From: Cyanobium usitatum str. Tous
GTDB lineage: Bacteria; Cyanobacteriota; Cyanobacteriia; PCC-6307; Cyanobiaceae
Assembly: GCF_963920485.1 (NCBI RefSeq)
Contig: NZ_OY986431.1
Span: 62,001-126,000, forward strand
Direction: 5' to 3'
DNA: 64,000 nucleotides
Under the pieces are notes generated by a model. It did no database searches. It worked only from the letters and a program-made list of their open reading frames with translations, and was not told the DNA's origin. A program made the position numbers and the translations under genes. Positions within the stretch are counted from its first letter, which is position 1. Every line of letters starts with the position of its first letter. Of this stretch, positions 50,399-59,543 are shown in pieces.

Positions 50399-51415
50399 TC
50401 ACCATCCCAGGGGAGACAGGGGCTGGTCGGAAACGGGCTCTTGGGCTGGGGTTTTGGCCCCAGGCTGCGGGCTGTCTAGCAGCCGTGTCTCCACGCAGAA
50501 GGACGCCGTATTGGAGAGGCCCTCAACCGTGCTGGTGCGCAGACGCACATTGGGGCCGGCAAAGCTGAATCGCTCCAGGCTGGCCATGGTTTCGTAGCCG
50601 GTGGTGAGCAGGAGCCCATCGCGCTCGTCCATGGCGAAATGGCCTGCCACGGGGGCGGTTTCGGCGTAGCCACGGTCGCGCAGCAGCAGGCCGGACCGGC
50701 CGAGCTCATCGGTGGGGATCAGGCCGAAAACGCTTTCCCCTTCATGGGCTTCTCCGGCTTTATCCCACGCCATTGAGGCGTTCCAGGTCACCCGGCAGCC
50801 CCCCACGAGGCCGGCGGGATTTTCGCCGTGGAGCTCGGCGATGGCGATTAGGCGGGGGTCGGCTGCGGCGATCTCCACCACCTCAATGAAGGAGCCTCCC
50901 GCCTCAGCTCGCCGGTGCAGCAGGTGGTGGCTGCTGCGCTGGGAGCGCCAGCGACCGCAGCTAAGGCGGAAAAAGCTAAGGGCGTCGGCGATCGACTCGG
51001 TTTGGATTTCGCTCACTGGCGTGCTGGGGCTGTGAATGTGGCTTTGGCTGGGGCGATGATCGCAAGCCGCGGCGATTAGGTCGCCCAGCTCTAGGGCCAA
51101 TGGTGACCGGCCCAGGGTGGTGGCCAGTTGCTGCAGCTGCCTGCCCGCCGCCTCCAATTGCTCCACCAGAACTGCCTGGAAGTAGGGGGCGTCCGCGAGG
51201 GCGGGCTGCTGGCTGGCCCAGGCGCGCATCACGTCATGGTCTGGGAGGGCCCCTGCGGGCTGGTGGGCTGCGATCGCCTGCAGGCTGCGCAGGCTGTGGG
51301 CAAGAAGGCGCAGATGGTGCCTCTCCAAGGCGGGCAGGAGAGTGGCCTCCAGCTCCGCCAGTTCCGCTGCTGAAAGCGGACCTTGAACTTGGGGTGGCGG
51401 TGCTTCAGTCGTCAC
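50399..51415 (-). CDS. CpeS/CpcS-type phycobiliprotein lyase with N-terminal extension
   Basis: Residues about 143-315 match the CpeS/CpcS lyases, lipocalin-like proteins that attach phycocyanobilin to cysteines of phycobiliprotein subunits: FFRLSCGRWRSQRSSHHLLH, WNASMAWDKAGEAHEGESVF, LLLRDRGYAETAPVAGHF, LTTGYETMASLERFSF and RLRTSTVEGLSNTASFCVE. Ahead of it is a helical domain of about 140 residues (LEATLLPALERHHLRLLAH onward), about doubling the usual size. The GTG start overlaps the sufR stop by 11 bp, and cpcG follows, so the gene sits in a sufR-lyase-cpcG array. Confidence 0.9.
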   Translation of the reverse strand: MTTEAPPPQVQGPLSAAELAELEATLLPALERHHLRLLAHSLRSLQAIAAHQPAGALPDHDVMRAWASQQPALADAPYFQAVLVEQLEAAGRQLQQLATTLGRSPLALELGDLIAAACDHRPSQSHIHSPSTPVSEIQTESIADALSFFRLSCGRWRSQRSSHHLLHRRAEAGGSFIEVVEIAAADPRLIAIAELHGENPAGLVGGCRVTWNASMAWDKAGEAHEGESVFGLIPTDELGRSGLLLRDRGYAETAPVAGHFAMDERDGLLLTTGYETMASLERFSFAGPNVRLRTSTVEGLSNTASFCVETRLLDSPQPGAKTPAQEPVSDQPLSPLGW

Positions 51416-52076
51416 GGCGGGGCGTCAGGCGAAAGCCGCAAGAGTGACCCTTCTCCAGGCGCCATTGCACCCGATCGACCTGGCAGTCGGGAAAGGTGTG
51501 GCGAATGAGCTGCAGCTCCTGGTCGCAGATGCAGGGGAATTGTTCGGCGATGCGCATTACGGAACAGTGAAATTCACTGAGCATCCAGGCTTGAGGGTCG
51601 CCGGCGTCTTGGGAGCATTCCGCTAGATACCCCTCTTGCCGGCGTAGAACTACCAGCTGCTCCAGCCGCTCAGGAAGCGAGCCGGCGCCGATGCGGTGGC
51701 GGTAGGCGTCAGCCTGCTGAATGGCTTGTTGTAGTAGGAGTTCGTGCAGGGTTTCCGGTGGCAGGTTGCCAGCCAGAGATTGCAGCAGGCCGAGGGCGAA
51801 ATGGTCGCTGCCATCGGGAAATTGTCCCTGGCCTTTGGCGGTAAGGCGCCAGTGATTGCTGGGCCTGCCCGGACCCTCCGCCGCTGGAGTGGACTCGACC
51901 AAACCATCATCTTCCAAGCCACGCAGATGGCGACGCACAACCTGCACCGACATCTCCAGGTGAGTGGCTAGGGCGCTCGCGGTGGCCTCTCCATGCCTAA
52001 CCAGCAAGGTGAGCACCGTATCCCGGGTGGATGCCGGATCGGCGTGCTGGTGAATGATTTGGGGAATGGCGCTCAC
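51405..52076 (-). CDS. sufR: SufR, Fe-S cluster biogenesis repressor
   Basis: SufR is a DeoR-type winged-helix repressor that binds a 4Fe-4S cluster and shuts off the suf operon in cyanobacteria. From GTG 52074-52076 the product is 223 residues, close to the 216 known for Synechocystis; the frame is open to 52163 but that part is not family-like. The HTH is RHGEATASALATHLEMSVQV then RRHLRGLEDDGLVE. Cluster ligand candidates are the C-terminal cysteines in FHCSVMRIAEQFPCICDQ, FPDCQVDRV and GHSCGFRL. It is divergent from ftrC-sufBCDS and translationally coupled to the downstream lyase gene by an 11 bp overlap. Confidence 0.93.
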   Translation of the reverse strand: MSAIPQIIHQHADPASTRDTVLTLLVRHGEATASALATHLEMSVQVVRRHLRGLEDDGLVESTPAAEGPGRPSNHWRLTAKGQGQFPDGSDHFALGLLQSLAGNLPPETLHELLLQQAIQQADAYRHRIGAGSLPERLEQLVVLRRQEGYLAECSQDAGDPQAWMLSEFHCSVMRIAEQFPCICDQELQLIRHTFPDCQVDRVQWRLEKGHSCGFRLTPRRDD

Positions 52077-52169
52077 GGCAAAGGCCGGTTGAGACAACGA
52101 TGCCACGACTGGCTTGAGGTTGGGGATTGGGCCCCGCTGGCGGCCTTGGTGTCTTAGGCTCAATCACTA

Positions 52170-52189
52170 ACGAAACAGATTAGTTTCGT
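52170..52189. promoter_or_regulatory. Perfect palindrome, candidate SufR operator
   Basis: ACGAAAC (52170-52176), spacer of six, GTTTCGT (52183-52189). It lies in the 210 bp divergent region between sufR and ftrC-sufB. The published Synechocystis SufR site has the form CAAC-N6-GTTG; this site shares AAC-N6-GTT with the same six-base spacing, so it is the best operator candidate. It could control both directions. Inference from sequence; binding not shown. Confidence 0.72.
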
Positions 52190-52286
52190 AATGGTCTGCT
52201 GGTAAGTCTCCTTGCTGGCTGCCGATGGCGCCCCATGCCGAGGTGCTGTTTGACTATCGCCTTCTGATCACCTTCCCTTTCGAGCC

Positions 52287-52673
52287 ATGTCCGACACTCC
52301 GGCCAGTTCGACCGCTGAGAGCCCCGCAGGGAGCTCGCCGGCGCACTCCGACAGCTTGGAGGTGATTCGAAAGTTTGCCGAAACCTACGCGCAGCGCACC
52401 GGTACCTACTTCTGTAGTGATTCCGGTGTGACCGCGGTGGTGCTCGCTGGCCTGGCTAAGCATAAAGACGAGCTTGGTGGTGCCCTTTGCCCCTGCCGTC
52501 ATTACGAGGACAAGCAGGCAGAGGTTTCCCAAGCTTTTTGGAATTGCCCCTGCGTGCCCATGCGGGAGCGTAAGGAGTGCCACTGCATGCTGTTTCTCAC
52601 TGAGGACAATGCTTTCCGCTGTGATAAGCAGACGATTTCCCTAGACGAAGTTAAAGCCCTTACTGCCAGCTGA
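52287..52673 (+). CDS. ftrC: Ferredoxin-thioredoxin reductase, catalytic chain
   Basis: FtrC is the 4Fe-4S catalytic subunit of ferredoxin-thioredoxin reductase, which passes electrons from photoreduced ferredoxin to thioredoxin. The 128-residue product has a Ser/Pro-rich leader of about 30 residues and then the cluster and redox cysteines: [28 protein letters not shown] and [10 protein letters not shown]. It begins 97 bp after the candidate operator and is 14 bp before sufB, so it is probably the first gene of the suf transcript. The variable FtrV subunit is not in the window. Confidence 0.95.
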   Translation: MSDTPASSTAESPAGSSPAHSDSLEVIRKFAETYAQRTGTYFCSDSGVTAVVLAGLAKHKDELGGALCPCRHYEDKQAEVSQAFWNCPCVPMRERKECHCMLFLTEDNAFRCDKQTISLDEVKALTAS

Positions 52674-52687
52674 GTCGGTTTACCTCG

Positions 52688-54127
52688 ATGAGCACTGCAA
52701 CCGTTGGCGATCTAGTTTCGCAGCCGTATAAGCACGGTTTCGTCACTGATATTGAAACCGAAAAGATCGCCAAGGGTCTGAGTGAAGACGTTGTGCGTCT
52801 GATCTCCTCGAAGAAAAGCGAGCCTGAGTTTTTATTGGCTTTTCGGCTGCGGGCCTATCGGCAATGGCTGCAGATGCAGTCACCAGATTGGGCGGCGCTG
52901 GGTTTCCCGCAGATTGATTATCAAAACATCATCTACTACGCAGCCCCTAAGCAGCAGGAGAAAAAAGCCAGTCTTGATGAGGTTGACCCCAAGCTGCTGG
53001 AAACATTTGAAAAACTTGGCATCCCCCTAAGTGAGCAGAAGCGCCTATCGAACGTGGCAGTTGACGCCGTTTTTGACAGCGTCTCAATCGCCACCACCTA
53101 TCGCGAAAAGCTGGCTGAGCATGGCGTTGTTTTTTGCTCAATAAGTGAGGCTGTCAAGGAGTATCCAGGCTTGGTTGAGAAGTACCTTGGCACAGTCGTC
53201 CCAAGTAACGACAACTATTTTGCTGCCCTGAATTCGGCGGTTTTTAGTGATGGTTCTTTTGTTTTTATTCCAAAGGGCGTAGCTTGCCCAATGGAGTTGT
53301 CAACATATTTCCGGATCAATTCCGCCGATACGGGCCAGTTTGAGCGCACTTTGATCATTGCTGAAGAGGGCGCTTCTGTTAGTTATTTAGAGGGGTGCAC
53401 GGCCCCGATGTTTGATACCAATCAGCTCCATGCAGCCGTTGTGGAGTTGGTGGTGCTCGATGATGCTTCTATTAAATACTCCACGGTTCAGAACTGGTAT
53501 GCCGGTGACGAGCACGGCGTGGGCGGCATTTATAACTTCGTCACCAAGCGTGGCCAATGCCGAGGCGACCGCAGCCGGATCAGCTGGACTCAGGTGGAAA
53601 CTGGCTCAGCAATTACTTGGAAGTATCCCAGTTGTGTGCTGCAGGGTGCTGACTCGGTGGGCGAGTTTTATTCGGTAGCCCTCACTAATAACTATCAGCA
53701 GGCTGATACTGGTACCAAGATGATTCACGTCGGTCCGAGGACCCGTTCAACCATTGTGAGCAAGGGCATTAGCGCTGGCCATTCATCTAATAGCTATCGC
53801 GGTCTTGTGCAGATTGGGCCTAAAGCTGTAGGGGCTAAGAATTACAGTCAATGTGATTCGATGTTGATTGGTGATCAAGCTGGCGCCAATACCTATCCCT
53901 ATATCCGCTCTCAGCAACCGGATGCCGCAGTGGAGCATGAGGCAAGCACTTGCCGCATCTCCGCAGATCAACTCTTTTACCTGCAAAGCCGGGGCATTGG
54001 GTTTGAAGAGGCGGTTTCGATGATGGTCAGCGGTTTTTGCCGCGACGTGTTTAATCAATTGCCCATGGAATTTGCCGCTGAGGCAGACAAATTGCTTGCC
54101 CTCAAGCTCGAGGGATCCGTGGGCTGA
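52688..54127 (+). CDS. sufB: SufB, Fe-S cluster scaffold subunit
   Basis: SufB is the scaffold of the SufBCD complex, on which Fe-S clusters are built. The 479-residue product has [19 protein letters not shown], the core beta-helix ([42 protein letters not shown]) and the C-terminal [22 protein letters not shown] with the conserved ligand region. The cysteine in EGCTAP matches the invariant scaffold position. It follows ftrC after 14 bp; sufC follows after 57 bp. Confidence 0.97.
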   Translation: MSTATVGDLVSQPYKHGFVTDIETEKIAKGLSEDVVRLISSKKSEPEFLLAFRLRAYRQWLQMQSPDWAALGFPQIDYQNIIYYAAPKQQEKKASLDEVDPKLLETFEKLGIPLSEQKRLSNVAVDAVFDSVSIATTYREKLAEHGVVFCSISEAVKEYPGLVEKYLGTVVPSNDNYFAALNSAVFSDGSFVFIPKGVACPMELSTYFRINSADTGQFERTLIIAEEGASVSYLEGCTAPMFDTNQLHAAVVELVVLDDASIKYSTVQNWYAGDEHGVGGIYNFVTKRGQCRGDRSRISWTQVETGSAITWKYPSCVLQGADSVGEFYSVALTNNYQQADTGTKMIHVGPRTRSTIVSKGISAGHSSNSYRGLVQIGPKAVGAKNYSQCDSMLIGDQAGANTYPYIRSQQPDAAVEHEASTCRISADQLFYLQSRGIGFEEAVSMMVSGFCRDVFNQLPMEFAAEADKLLALKLEGSVG

Positions 54128-54184
54128 GCCGCGCCGATCTGTTCTATCTGTCCGTTCCCCCTTCCCCGCCTTCCCTTACCTGCT

Positions 54185-54988
54185 GTGATTCGCCCAGACG
54201 CCCCGGTATTGCTCGAAATTTGTGATCTGCACGCGCGGGTCGAGGAGCAGCCAATCCTTAAGGGGGTCAACCTCACGATCCGAGCTGGGGAAATTCACGC
54301 GGTGATGGGGCGTAATGGCAGCGGCAAAAGCACCCTTTCCAAAGTTCTGGCTGGCCATCCCGCCTATGCGGTCACAGCCGGCTCTGTTTCCTACATGGGC
54401 GCAGACCTACTTGAGCTAGCGCCAGAGCAGCGCTCTCGCCTGGGCTTGTTCCTGGGATTTCAATACCCGGTGGAGATCCCGGGGGTTAGCAACCTTGAAT
54501 TCCTACGGGTTTCCACTAATGCTCGCCGCGCTCAAAGGGGTGAGGAGGAGCTGGACACCTTTGCCTTCGAAGACCTTGTGCGTGAGCGCCTCAAGGTGGT
54601 GCAGATGGATCCGGCCTTCTTAGATCGCAGTGTCAACGAAGGCTTCTCGGGTGGCGAAAAAAAGCGCAACGAGATCTTGCAGATGGCGCTACTTGAGCCT
54701 CTAGTGGCGATTCTCGATGAAACCGATTCTGGCCTTGATATCGACGCCCTACGCATCGTGGCTGATGGGGTCAATCAACTCGCTGGCCCGGACAATGCCA
54801 CCTTGTTGATCACCCACTACCAGCGCTTGCTGGATCTGATCACCCCCGATTACGTCCATGTGATGGCGGCTGGCCAGATCCTGCGCACCGGAGGCAAGGA
54901 GCTGGCCTTGGAGCTTGAGCGCACTGGTTACGAATGGGTGGATCAGGAGCTGGCCAGCCTGAGCCGGGAACCTGCGGAGGTGCTGTGA
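54185..54988 (+). CDS. sufC: SufC, Fe-S assembly ATPase
   Basis: SufC is the ABC-type ATPase that drives conformational change in SufBCD. The 267-residue product starts with GTG 54185. Walker A is GRNGSGKST at residues 42-50, the Q-loop region [16 protein letters not shown] is typical, the signature is [12 protein letters not shown], and Walker B with the D-loop is [14 protein letters not shown]. The stop overlaps the sufD ATG (TGATG). Confidence 0.97.
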   Translation: MIRPDAPVLLEICDLHARVEEQPILKGVNLTIRAGEIHAVMGRNGSGKSTLSKVLAGHPAYAVTAGSVSYMGADLLELAPEQRSRLGLFLGFQYPVEIPGVSNLEFLRVSTNARRAQRGEEELDTFAFEDLVRERLKVVQMDPAFLDRSVNEGFSGGEKKRNEILQMALLEPLVAILDETDSGLDIDALRIVADGVNQLAGPDNATLLITHYQRLLDLITPDYVHVMAAGQILRTGGKELALELERTGYEWVDQELASLSREPAEVL

Positions 54989-56100
54989 TGCCAGCTGCGG
55001 TTATGCCAAATACTGCTGAATGGCTCACCCAGCTTGCTGGCCTGCCCCTGCCGGGCCGAAGTCAGGAGGAGTGGCGATTCACAGGCCTGGCTGCCCTTGA
55101 GGCCTTGGCGCCCGAACTCTGGAGTGGTGTCGATCCATTCGCCCAACTCAGCTTGCCTGCGGGCATTAGCCGGATCGAAGCTGATCAGGCTCAGGGGTTC
55201 CAGCAGCAGGTGCTCAAAGCCACAGGCGGCAGCGATGCTTGGTCGGTGCGGCTAAACCAAGGCGCTTCGCCCCGCTGTCTGGCTTTGCGGGTGGCTGGAG
55301 CGGCTGGTCCGCTGCAATTGAATTGTGATGCCGGTGCGGCGCCGGGACTGCTGGCATTGCAGCTGGTGCTCGTGCTTGAGGAGGGCGCCAGCTTGGAGCT
55401 GCTGATCCAGCACGGCTCCAGTGGCCCCAATGCCACCAGCTTGGTAGCGGTTGCCCAGCTTGGCCGCGGCGCCCAGCTCAATCTGGGGCTGCTGGCGCCT
55501 GGCGATGCCCGCGCCTGCCTGCTCAGCCACCTGTCGATCAGCCAGGCCCCCGCCAGCTCCCTCCAGCTCACCACCGCAGTTGGGGGGTGGGCCCTAAGCC
55601 GGCTCGAGCCCCGCATCAGCCAGCTGGAGGGAGCGGCCCATACCCGGCTGCGGGCCCTGCAGCTGGTGGATGGCCAAGAGTTGGCCGACACCCACAGCCA
55701 AGTGCGTTTTGAAGGCCCCGATGGGCAGCTCGACCAGCTCCACAAGGTGGTAGCTGATGGGGCCGGACGCAGCGTGTTCAACGGGGCCGTCCGGGTGCCG
55801 CGCAGCGCCCAGCAAACCAACGCCGCCCAGCTCAGCCGCAGCCTGTTGCTCTCCGATCGGGCCCGAGTTGATACCAAACCCGAGCTCGAAATCGTCGCGG
55901 ACGATGTCAAGTGCGCCCACGGCGCCACCATTAGTCGGCTGCAGCAGAACGAGCTTTTTTATCTGCAGAGCCGGGGTATTGGCTCCGAACAAGCCTCACG
56001 CTTGCTGTTGCGGGGCTACTGCGAGGAGGTGTTGCGCGAGCTTCCCGCGGCGGCGGCGGCCCTGAATCCGCTAAAGCTGCTGCTGCGGGAGCATCCATGA
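54988..56100 (+). CDS. sufD: SufD, Fe-S assembly protein
   Basis: SufD is the SufB homologue of the SufBCD complex and helps iron entry. The product is 370 residues from the ATG at 54988, which overlaps the sufC stop; an in-frame 18-codon upstream extension is rejected. The N-terminus (SQEEWRFTGLAALEALAP) and C-terminal [31 protein letters not shown] region are characteristic, with the conserved KCAHGAT motif. Its last bases overlap sufS (ATGA). Confidence 0.95.
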   Translation: MPAAVMPNTAEWLTQLAGLPLPGRSQEEWRFTGLAALEALAPELWSGVDPFAQLSLPAGISRIEADQAQGFQQQVLKATGGSDAWSVRLNQGASPRCLALRVAGAAGPLQLNCDAGAAPGLLALQLVLVLEEGASLELLIQHGSSGPNATSLVAVAQLGRGAQLNLGLLAPGDARACLLSHLSISQAPASSLQLTTAVGGWALSRLEPRISQLEGAAHTRLRALQLVDGQELADTHSQVRFEGPDGQLDQLHKVVADGAGRSVFNGAVRVPRSAQQTNAAQLSRSLLLSDRARVDTKPELEIVADDVKCAHGATISRLQQNELFYLQSRGIGSEQASRLLLRGYCEEVLRELPAAAAALNPLKLLLREHP

Positions 56101-57386
56101 CCACCAGCACCTCAGCAGCCCCGCCCAGCCTTGAGGTGGTGGCGCCAAATCTTGCTGCCCTCACCCGGCCTGATTTCCCCCTGCTGGCCCAAACGGCTTG
56201 CCTTGGCCAGCCGCTTATCTACCTGGATTACGCCGCCACCAGCCAGAAGCCCCGTCAGGTACTGGCGGCCCTGCAGCACTACTACGACCACGACAACGCC
56301 AACGTGCACCGCGGTGCCCACCAGCTCAGTGCTCGTGCCACCGAAGGTTTTGAGGCGGCCCGCAGCAAAACTGCCACCTTCATCGGTGCGGCCAACGCGC
56401 GCGAGATCGTGTTCACCCGAAATGCCAGCGAGGCGATCAACCTGGTGGCTCGCAGCTGGGGCGAGGCCAACTTGGGCCCCGGCGATGAGGTGTTGCTCAC
56501 GGTGATGGAGCACCACTCCAACCTGGTGCCCTGGCAGCTGCTGGCCCAGCGCACTGGCTGCGTGCTGCGCCATGCGGGGCTAACTGAGAGTGGTGAGCTG
56601 GATCTGGAAGATCTGCGCTGCCAGATCAATGAGCGCACCAAGCTGGTGAGCCTGGTGCAGGTGAGCAACACCCTCGGCTGCCTCAATCCGATTGAGCAGG
56701 TGGTGGCCCTGGCCCACGGCGCCGGCGCCCTGGTGCTGGTGGACGCCTGCCAGAGCCTGCCCCATCTGGTGGTGAATGTGGCCCAGCTGGGCTGCGATTT
56801 CCTGGTGGGCAGTTCCCACAAGCTGTGCGGCCCCACCGGTATGGGCTTTCTTTGGGCCCGCGAGGCCTTGCTTGAGGCGATGCCGCCCTTCCTGGGCGGC
56901 GGCGAGATGATTCAGGACGTCTATCTCGATCACAGCAGCTGGGCCGAGTTGCCGCACAAATTTGAGGCGGGCACCCCGGCCATTGGCGAGGCGATCGGCA
57001 TGGGCGCCGCCCTCGACTACCTCAGTGCCATTGGTCTCGAGCGCATTCACGCCTGGGAGCAGCAGCTCACACGCCAGCTGTTTGAGCGTCTCCAGGCGAT
57101 CGAGGGGGTACGCATTTTGGGTCCCACCCCCGAGCAACAACCCGACCGCGGCGCCCTGGCGGCCTTCACGGTGGATGGCCTGCACGCCAACGACATCGCC
57201 GCCCTGCTGGATTCAGCCGGCATTTGCATCCGCAGCGGCCACCACTGCACCCAGCCCCTGCACCGCCTCTACGGCCTCCCCGGCTCAGCCAGAGCCAGTC
57301 TGGGCTTCACCACCACCCCGGAAGAGATCGACCGCTTCGCTGAGGAGCTTGAGGGCACGATCACCTTCCTGCGTGAGCACAGTTAG
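56097..57386 (+). CDS. sufS: SufS, cysteine desulfurase
   Basis: SufS is a PLP-dependent group II cysteine desulfurase supplying sulfur for Fe-S assembly. The 429-residue product has the PLP lysine K242 in SSHKLCGPTGMGFLW, the active-site cysteine C384 in CIRSGHHCTQPLH, and NVHRGAHQLSARATEGFEAAR near the N-terminus. The ATG lies in the ATGA overlap with sufD. No SufE gene adjoins. The end overlaps the convergent amine oxidase by 4 bp. Confidence 0.96.
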   Translation: MTTSTSAAPPSLEVVAPNLAALTRPDFPLLAQTACLGQPLIYLDYAATSQKPRQVLAALQHYYDHDNANVHRGAHQLSARATEGFEAARSKTATFIGAANAREIVFTRNASEAINLVARSWGEANLGPGDEVLLTVMEHHSNLVPWQLLAQRTGCVLRHAGLTESGELDLEDLRCQINERTKLVSLVQVSNTLGCLNPIEQVVALAHGAGALVLVDACQSLPHLVVNVAQLGCDFLVGSSHKLCGPTGMGFLWAREALLEAMPPFLGGGEMIQDVYLDHSSWAELPHKFEAGTPAIGEAIGMGAALDYLSAIGLERIHAWEQQLTRQLFERLQAIEGVRILGPTPEQQPDRGALAAFTVDGLHANDIAALLDSAGICIRSGHHCTQPLHRLYGLPGSARASLGFTTTPEEIDRFAEELEGTITFLREHS

Positions 57387-58768
57387 TTGGCTGGCAATTC
57401 GCTTAGGGCAGTGGCGGCCGCTCGCTCACCTGCTTCGATTGCTCCCTCGAAATAACCCGGCCATCTCGGGGAAACCTCGCTGCCCGCCCAGATCACCCGG
57501 CCGTGGTTGGCAGCTGCTAGCCGGGCTGGGCCTGTCCAGGTGCCGGGGATCAGGAAGCTGGTAAAGGCGCCGCCGCTCCAGGGCTCCTTGTTCCAGTTGT
57601 GCTCCACCAGCTCAAGCGGCTTGGCCGCTTCTGGCCCCCAGTAGGCCACTAGGTCGTCAATGACCAGCTGCCGCCGCTGCAGGGCTGGCATGGCGCCAAG
57701 CCTCAGGGCGCGCTCGCCAGCAATGAAGCCGGCCAACACTGCCGGCTGGCCTTCCGGAGGTCCGCTGTCGGCGGTGAGCTCTAGGAACGGCAGATCGCCA
57801 CTCCCCAGGCCGTTGAGCCCCTGCTCGCGCCAGAAGGGCCTGGCATAGATGGCCAGAATTTTGATCATTGCTCCCATGGGTGAGCGCTGCAGCAGGGCGC
57901 TAAGGGCTGCGCTCAGGGGTGGCTCGAAGCGGATCGCCAACCGCAGCGGTGGCGGGATGGCCACGATGGCGCTGGCGGCGTGATGCTGCTCCCCGCTGCT
58001 GTCCACCAGGCAAACGCCGTGGCTGTCTTGAACGATGGCCTGCACGGGCCGGTTCAGCCGCAGGCAGCCGGGCGCTTGGGCCTCCAGGGTGGAGGCCAGC
58101 CGCTGGGCTACGGCTCCGGCTCCGCCGCGCACCAGCCAGGCTTCCGGGCTCTCCGTCTGGGGGGCCACGGCCTGGGTCCAGGCCAGGTGAAGGATCGAAG
58201 CCTCCCAGGGTTCAAAGCCGCCGGAGCCGCCCACGCGGCAGAGCCACTCGAGGGGCAGGCGGGCCAGGGGGATGGTGGTGTGTCGCTCGGCCCACTGCGC
58301 CACCGTGACGCGGTCGAGCTGCTCGGCATTGGGCGTGCGCCAGGGCTGGTGAGGATCCACTTGGGCCACCAGGGTGCTGAATTCCCGCTGCAGGTCCTCA
58401 AAGGCTTCCAGCTCTGCTGCAGTCAGGCCGAGGCTCTCAGGTTTGAAGAAGAGATGGCTTGACGCAAAGTCTTTTGCCAGGGGCGCTTCCACCCTGCTGC
58501 CGCGCCAGTGGAAGACGCCGCGGTCGCCGTAGTGGCTGGCAAAGCGCTCGAGTGCCAGCTCATCCAGCAGGGCCGCGAAGCGGTGGTGGCTGGCGCCGCC
58601 CCACTGGCCGCCCAGGTCAATGACGCTGCCATTGGCGCTGGTGCTGCTCAGCATGCGCCCGCCTACCCGGCTCCGGGCTTCCAGCACCCGCACCCCGCGG
58701 CCGGCGCTTTGCAGCCGGCGGGCAGCGACCAGGCCCGAGAGCCCGGCACCCACGATCAGCACATCCAC
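57383..58768 (-). CDS. FAD-dependent flavin amine oxidase-like protein
   Basis: A 461-residue member of the flavin monoamine oxidase/phytoene-desaturase-like superfamily. FAD binding is at LIVGAGLSGLVAARRLQSAG (residues about 4-23), the GG doublet at RVGGRML, GGQWGG, and the C-terminal FAD contact at WAGSEVSPRWPGYFEGAIEAG. Substrates in the family are amines, amino acids or carotenoid-type lipids; none can be chosen. The start is a GTG, divergent from DUF1543 by 80 bp. Confidence 0.88.
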   Translation of the reverse strand: MDVLIVGAGLSGLVAARRLQSAGRGVRVLEARSRVGGRMLSSTSANGSVIDLGGQWGGASHHRFAALLDELALERFASHYGDRGVFHWRGSRVEAPLAKDFASSHLFFKPESLGLTAAELEAFEDLQREFSTLVAQVDPHQPWRTPNAEQLDRVTVAQWAERHTTIPLARLPLEWLCRVGGSGGFEPWEASILHLAWTQAVAPQTESPEAWLVRGGAGAVAQRLASTLEAQAPGCLRLNRPVQAIVQDSHGVCLVDSSGEQHHAASAIVAIPPPLRLAIRFEPPLSAALSALLQRSPMGAMIKILAIYARPFWREQGLNGLGSGDLPFLELTADSGPPEGQPAVLAGFIAGERALRLGAMPALQRRQLVIDDLVAYWGPEAAKPLELVEHNWNKEPWSGGAFTSFLIPGTWTGPARLAAANHGRVIWAGSEVSPRWPGYFEGAIEAGERAAATALSELPAN

Positions 58769-58848
58769 TTTCTTAGTTATGGCTTGATCGGCTGGGGGCG
58801 TTGCGCTCAGATTGGCAAGCTTTGGCAGCGAGGGCCGTTTGGGTTTCG

Positions 58849-59394
58849 ATGATTTCTGAGAGCCAGGGCTGGCCCGAGTTGTTTCTGGCGGTGCTGGGCG
58901 GCCGGGCCCCTGGCTGTCACATCGAGCTCCACGACGTGCGCTTCGTGGCCGGCGCCACGATCGAAGGGGCGCTGCCGGAGCTGCGGCGGCAGTGGTTCGG
59001 GAGGCGTGAGGGCCTGCACCTGGACAGCTACATGGCGGTGCGAGCGGTGGATGGCTTCGCGGTGAGCCTCGGGCGCGAGCCGTCCGCGCCCCGGCCCGAG
59101 CGGCTTTGGTTTGTGAACCTGGGCGCCTACCGCCCCGACTCCCTAGCGGAGCTGCACCACTTCGGCCTGGTGGTGGCCCGCTCGCCCCAGGCGGCCAAGG
59201 CGGCGGCTAAGCGCCATTGGCTGCTTGGCGCCCTGCAGCAGCACAAGGACGATCTGGTGGGCGTAGACGACTGCCTGGCGATCGAGCAGCTGGAGCTGCT
59301 GGGTGGCGAGCGCTGGCATGTGCAGCTGGAGCCCCACCTTGAGGGCCTGAGCCAGAGCCAGGTGCCGGATTGGTTTGGCTACCGGCTGATTTGA
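58849..59394 (+). CDS. DUF1543 domain protein
   Basis: A 181-residue protein of the DUF1543 family (unknown function). It has the family start [40 protein letters not shown] and [20 protein letters not shown]; a duplicated half may lie at residues 100-175 ([17 protein letters not shown]). The ATG at 58849 is preferred over 16 upstream in-frame codons that lack similarity. The gene ends 150 bp before mtnA on the same strand. Confidence 0.9.
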   Translation: MISESQGWPELFLAVLGGRAPGCHIELHDVRFVAGATIEGALPELRRQWFGRREGLHLDSYMAVRAVDGFAVSLGREPSAPRPERLWFVNLGAYRPDSLAELHHFGLVVARSPQAAKAAAKRHWLLGALQQHKDDLVGVDDCLAIEQLELLGGERWHVQLEPHLEGLSQSQVPDWFGYRLI

Positions 59395-59432
59395 GCAGGC
59401 AGGGGTGTGGCTTTGACAGGCTGCGGGAATCT

Positions 59433-59445
59433 GTACAAGTTGTAC
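59433..59445. promoter_or_regulatory. Short perfect palindrome upstream of mtnA
   Basis: GTACAA, a central G, then TTGTAC at 59433-59445, 98 bp before the mtnA ATG. The spacing does not fit NtcA (GTA-N8-TAC) or the cyanobacterial LexA box. It may be an operator of an unknown factor or a small hairpin. Confidence 0.35.
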
Positions 59446-59543
59446 GGATTGCGGGACGGAGCCTGACGGGATCGTTCCGGTTGTGGTGCTGCGTCTTCCC
59501 TCCTCCAGGGATGATCAAGGGCCGATCTCGCGCTTCCCGCCCC

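Noticed and set aside
55191-55931. 246-codon frame antisense to sufD, and similar long antisense frames in pgm (42357-42740), mtnA (59379-60128) and gltS (61294-62160)
   Set aside because: In GC-rich genes the opposite strand often lacks stops. These are low-complexity translations and lie over genes with clear motifs.
59433-59445. NtcA or LexA box upstream of mtnA
   Set aside because: GTA and TAC are separated by seven bases where NtcA needs eight, and the two GTAC blocks are five apart where LexA has four.
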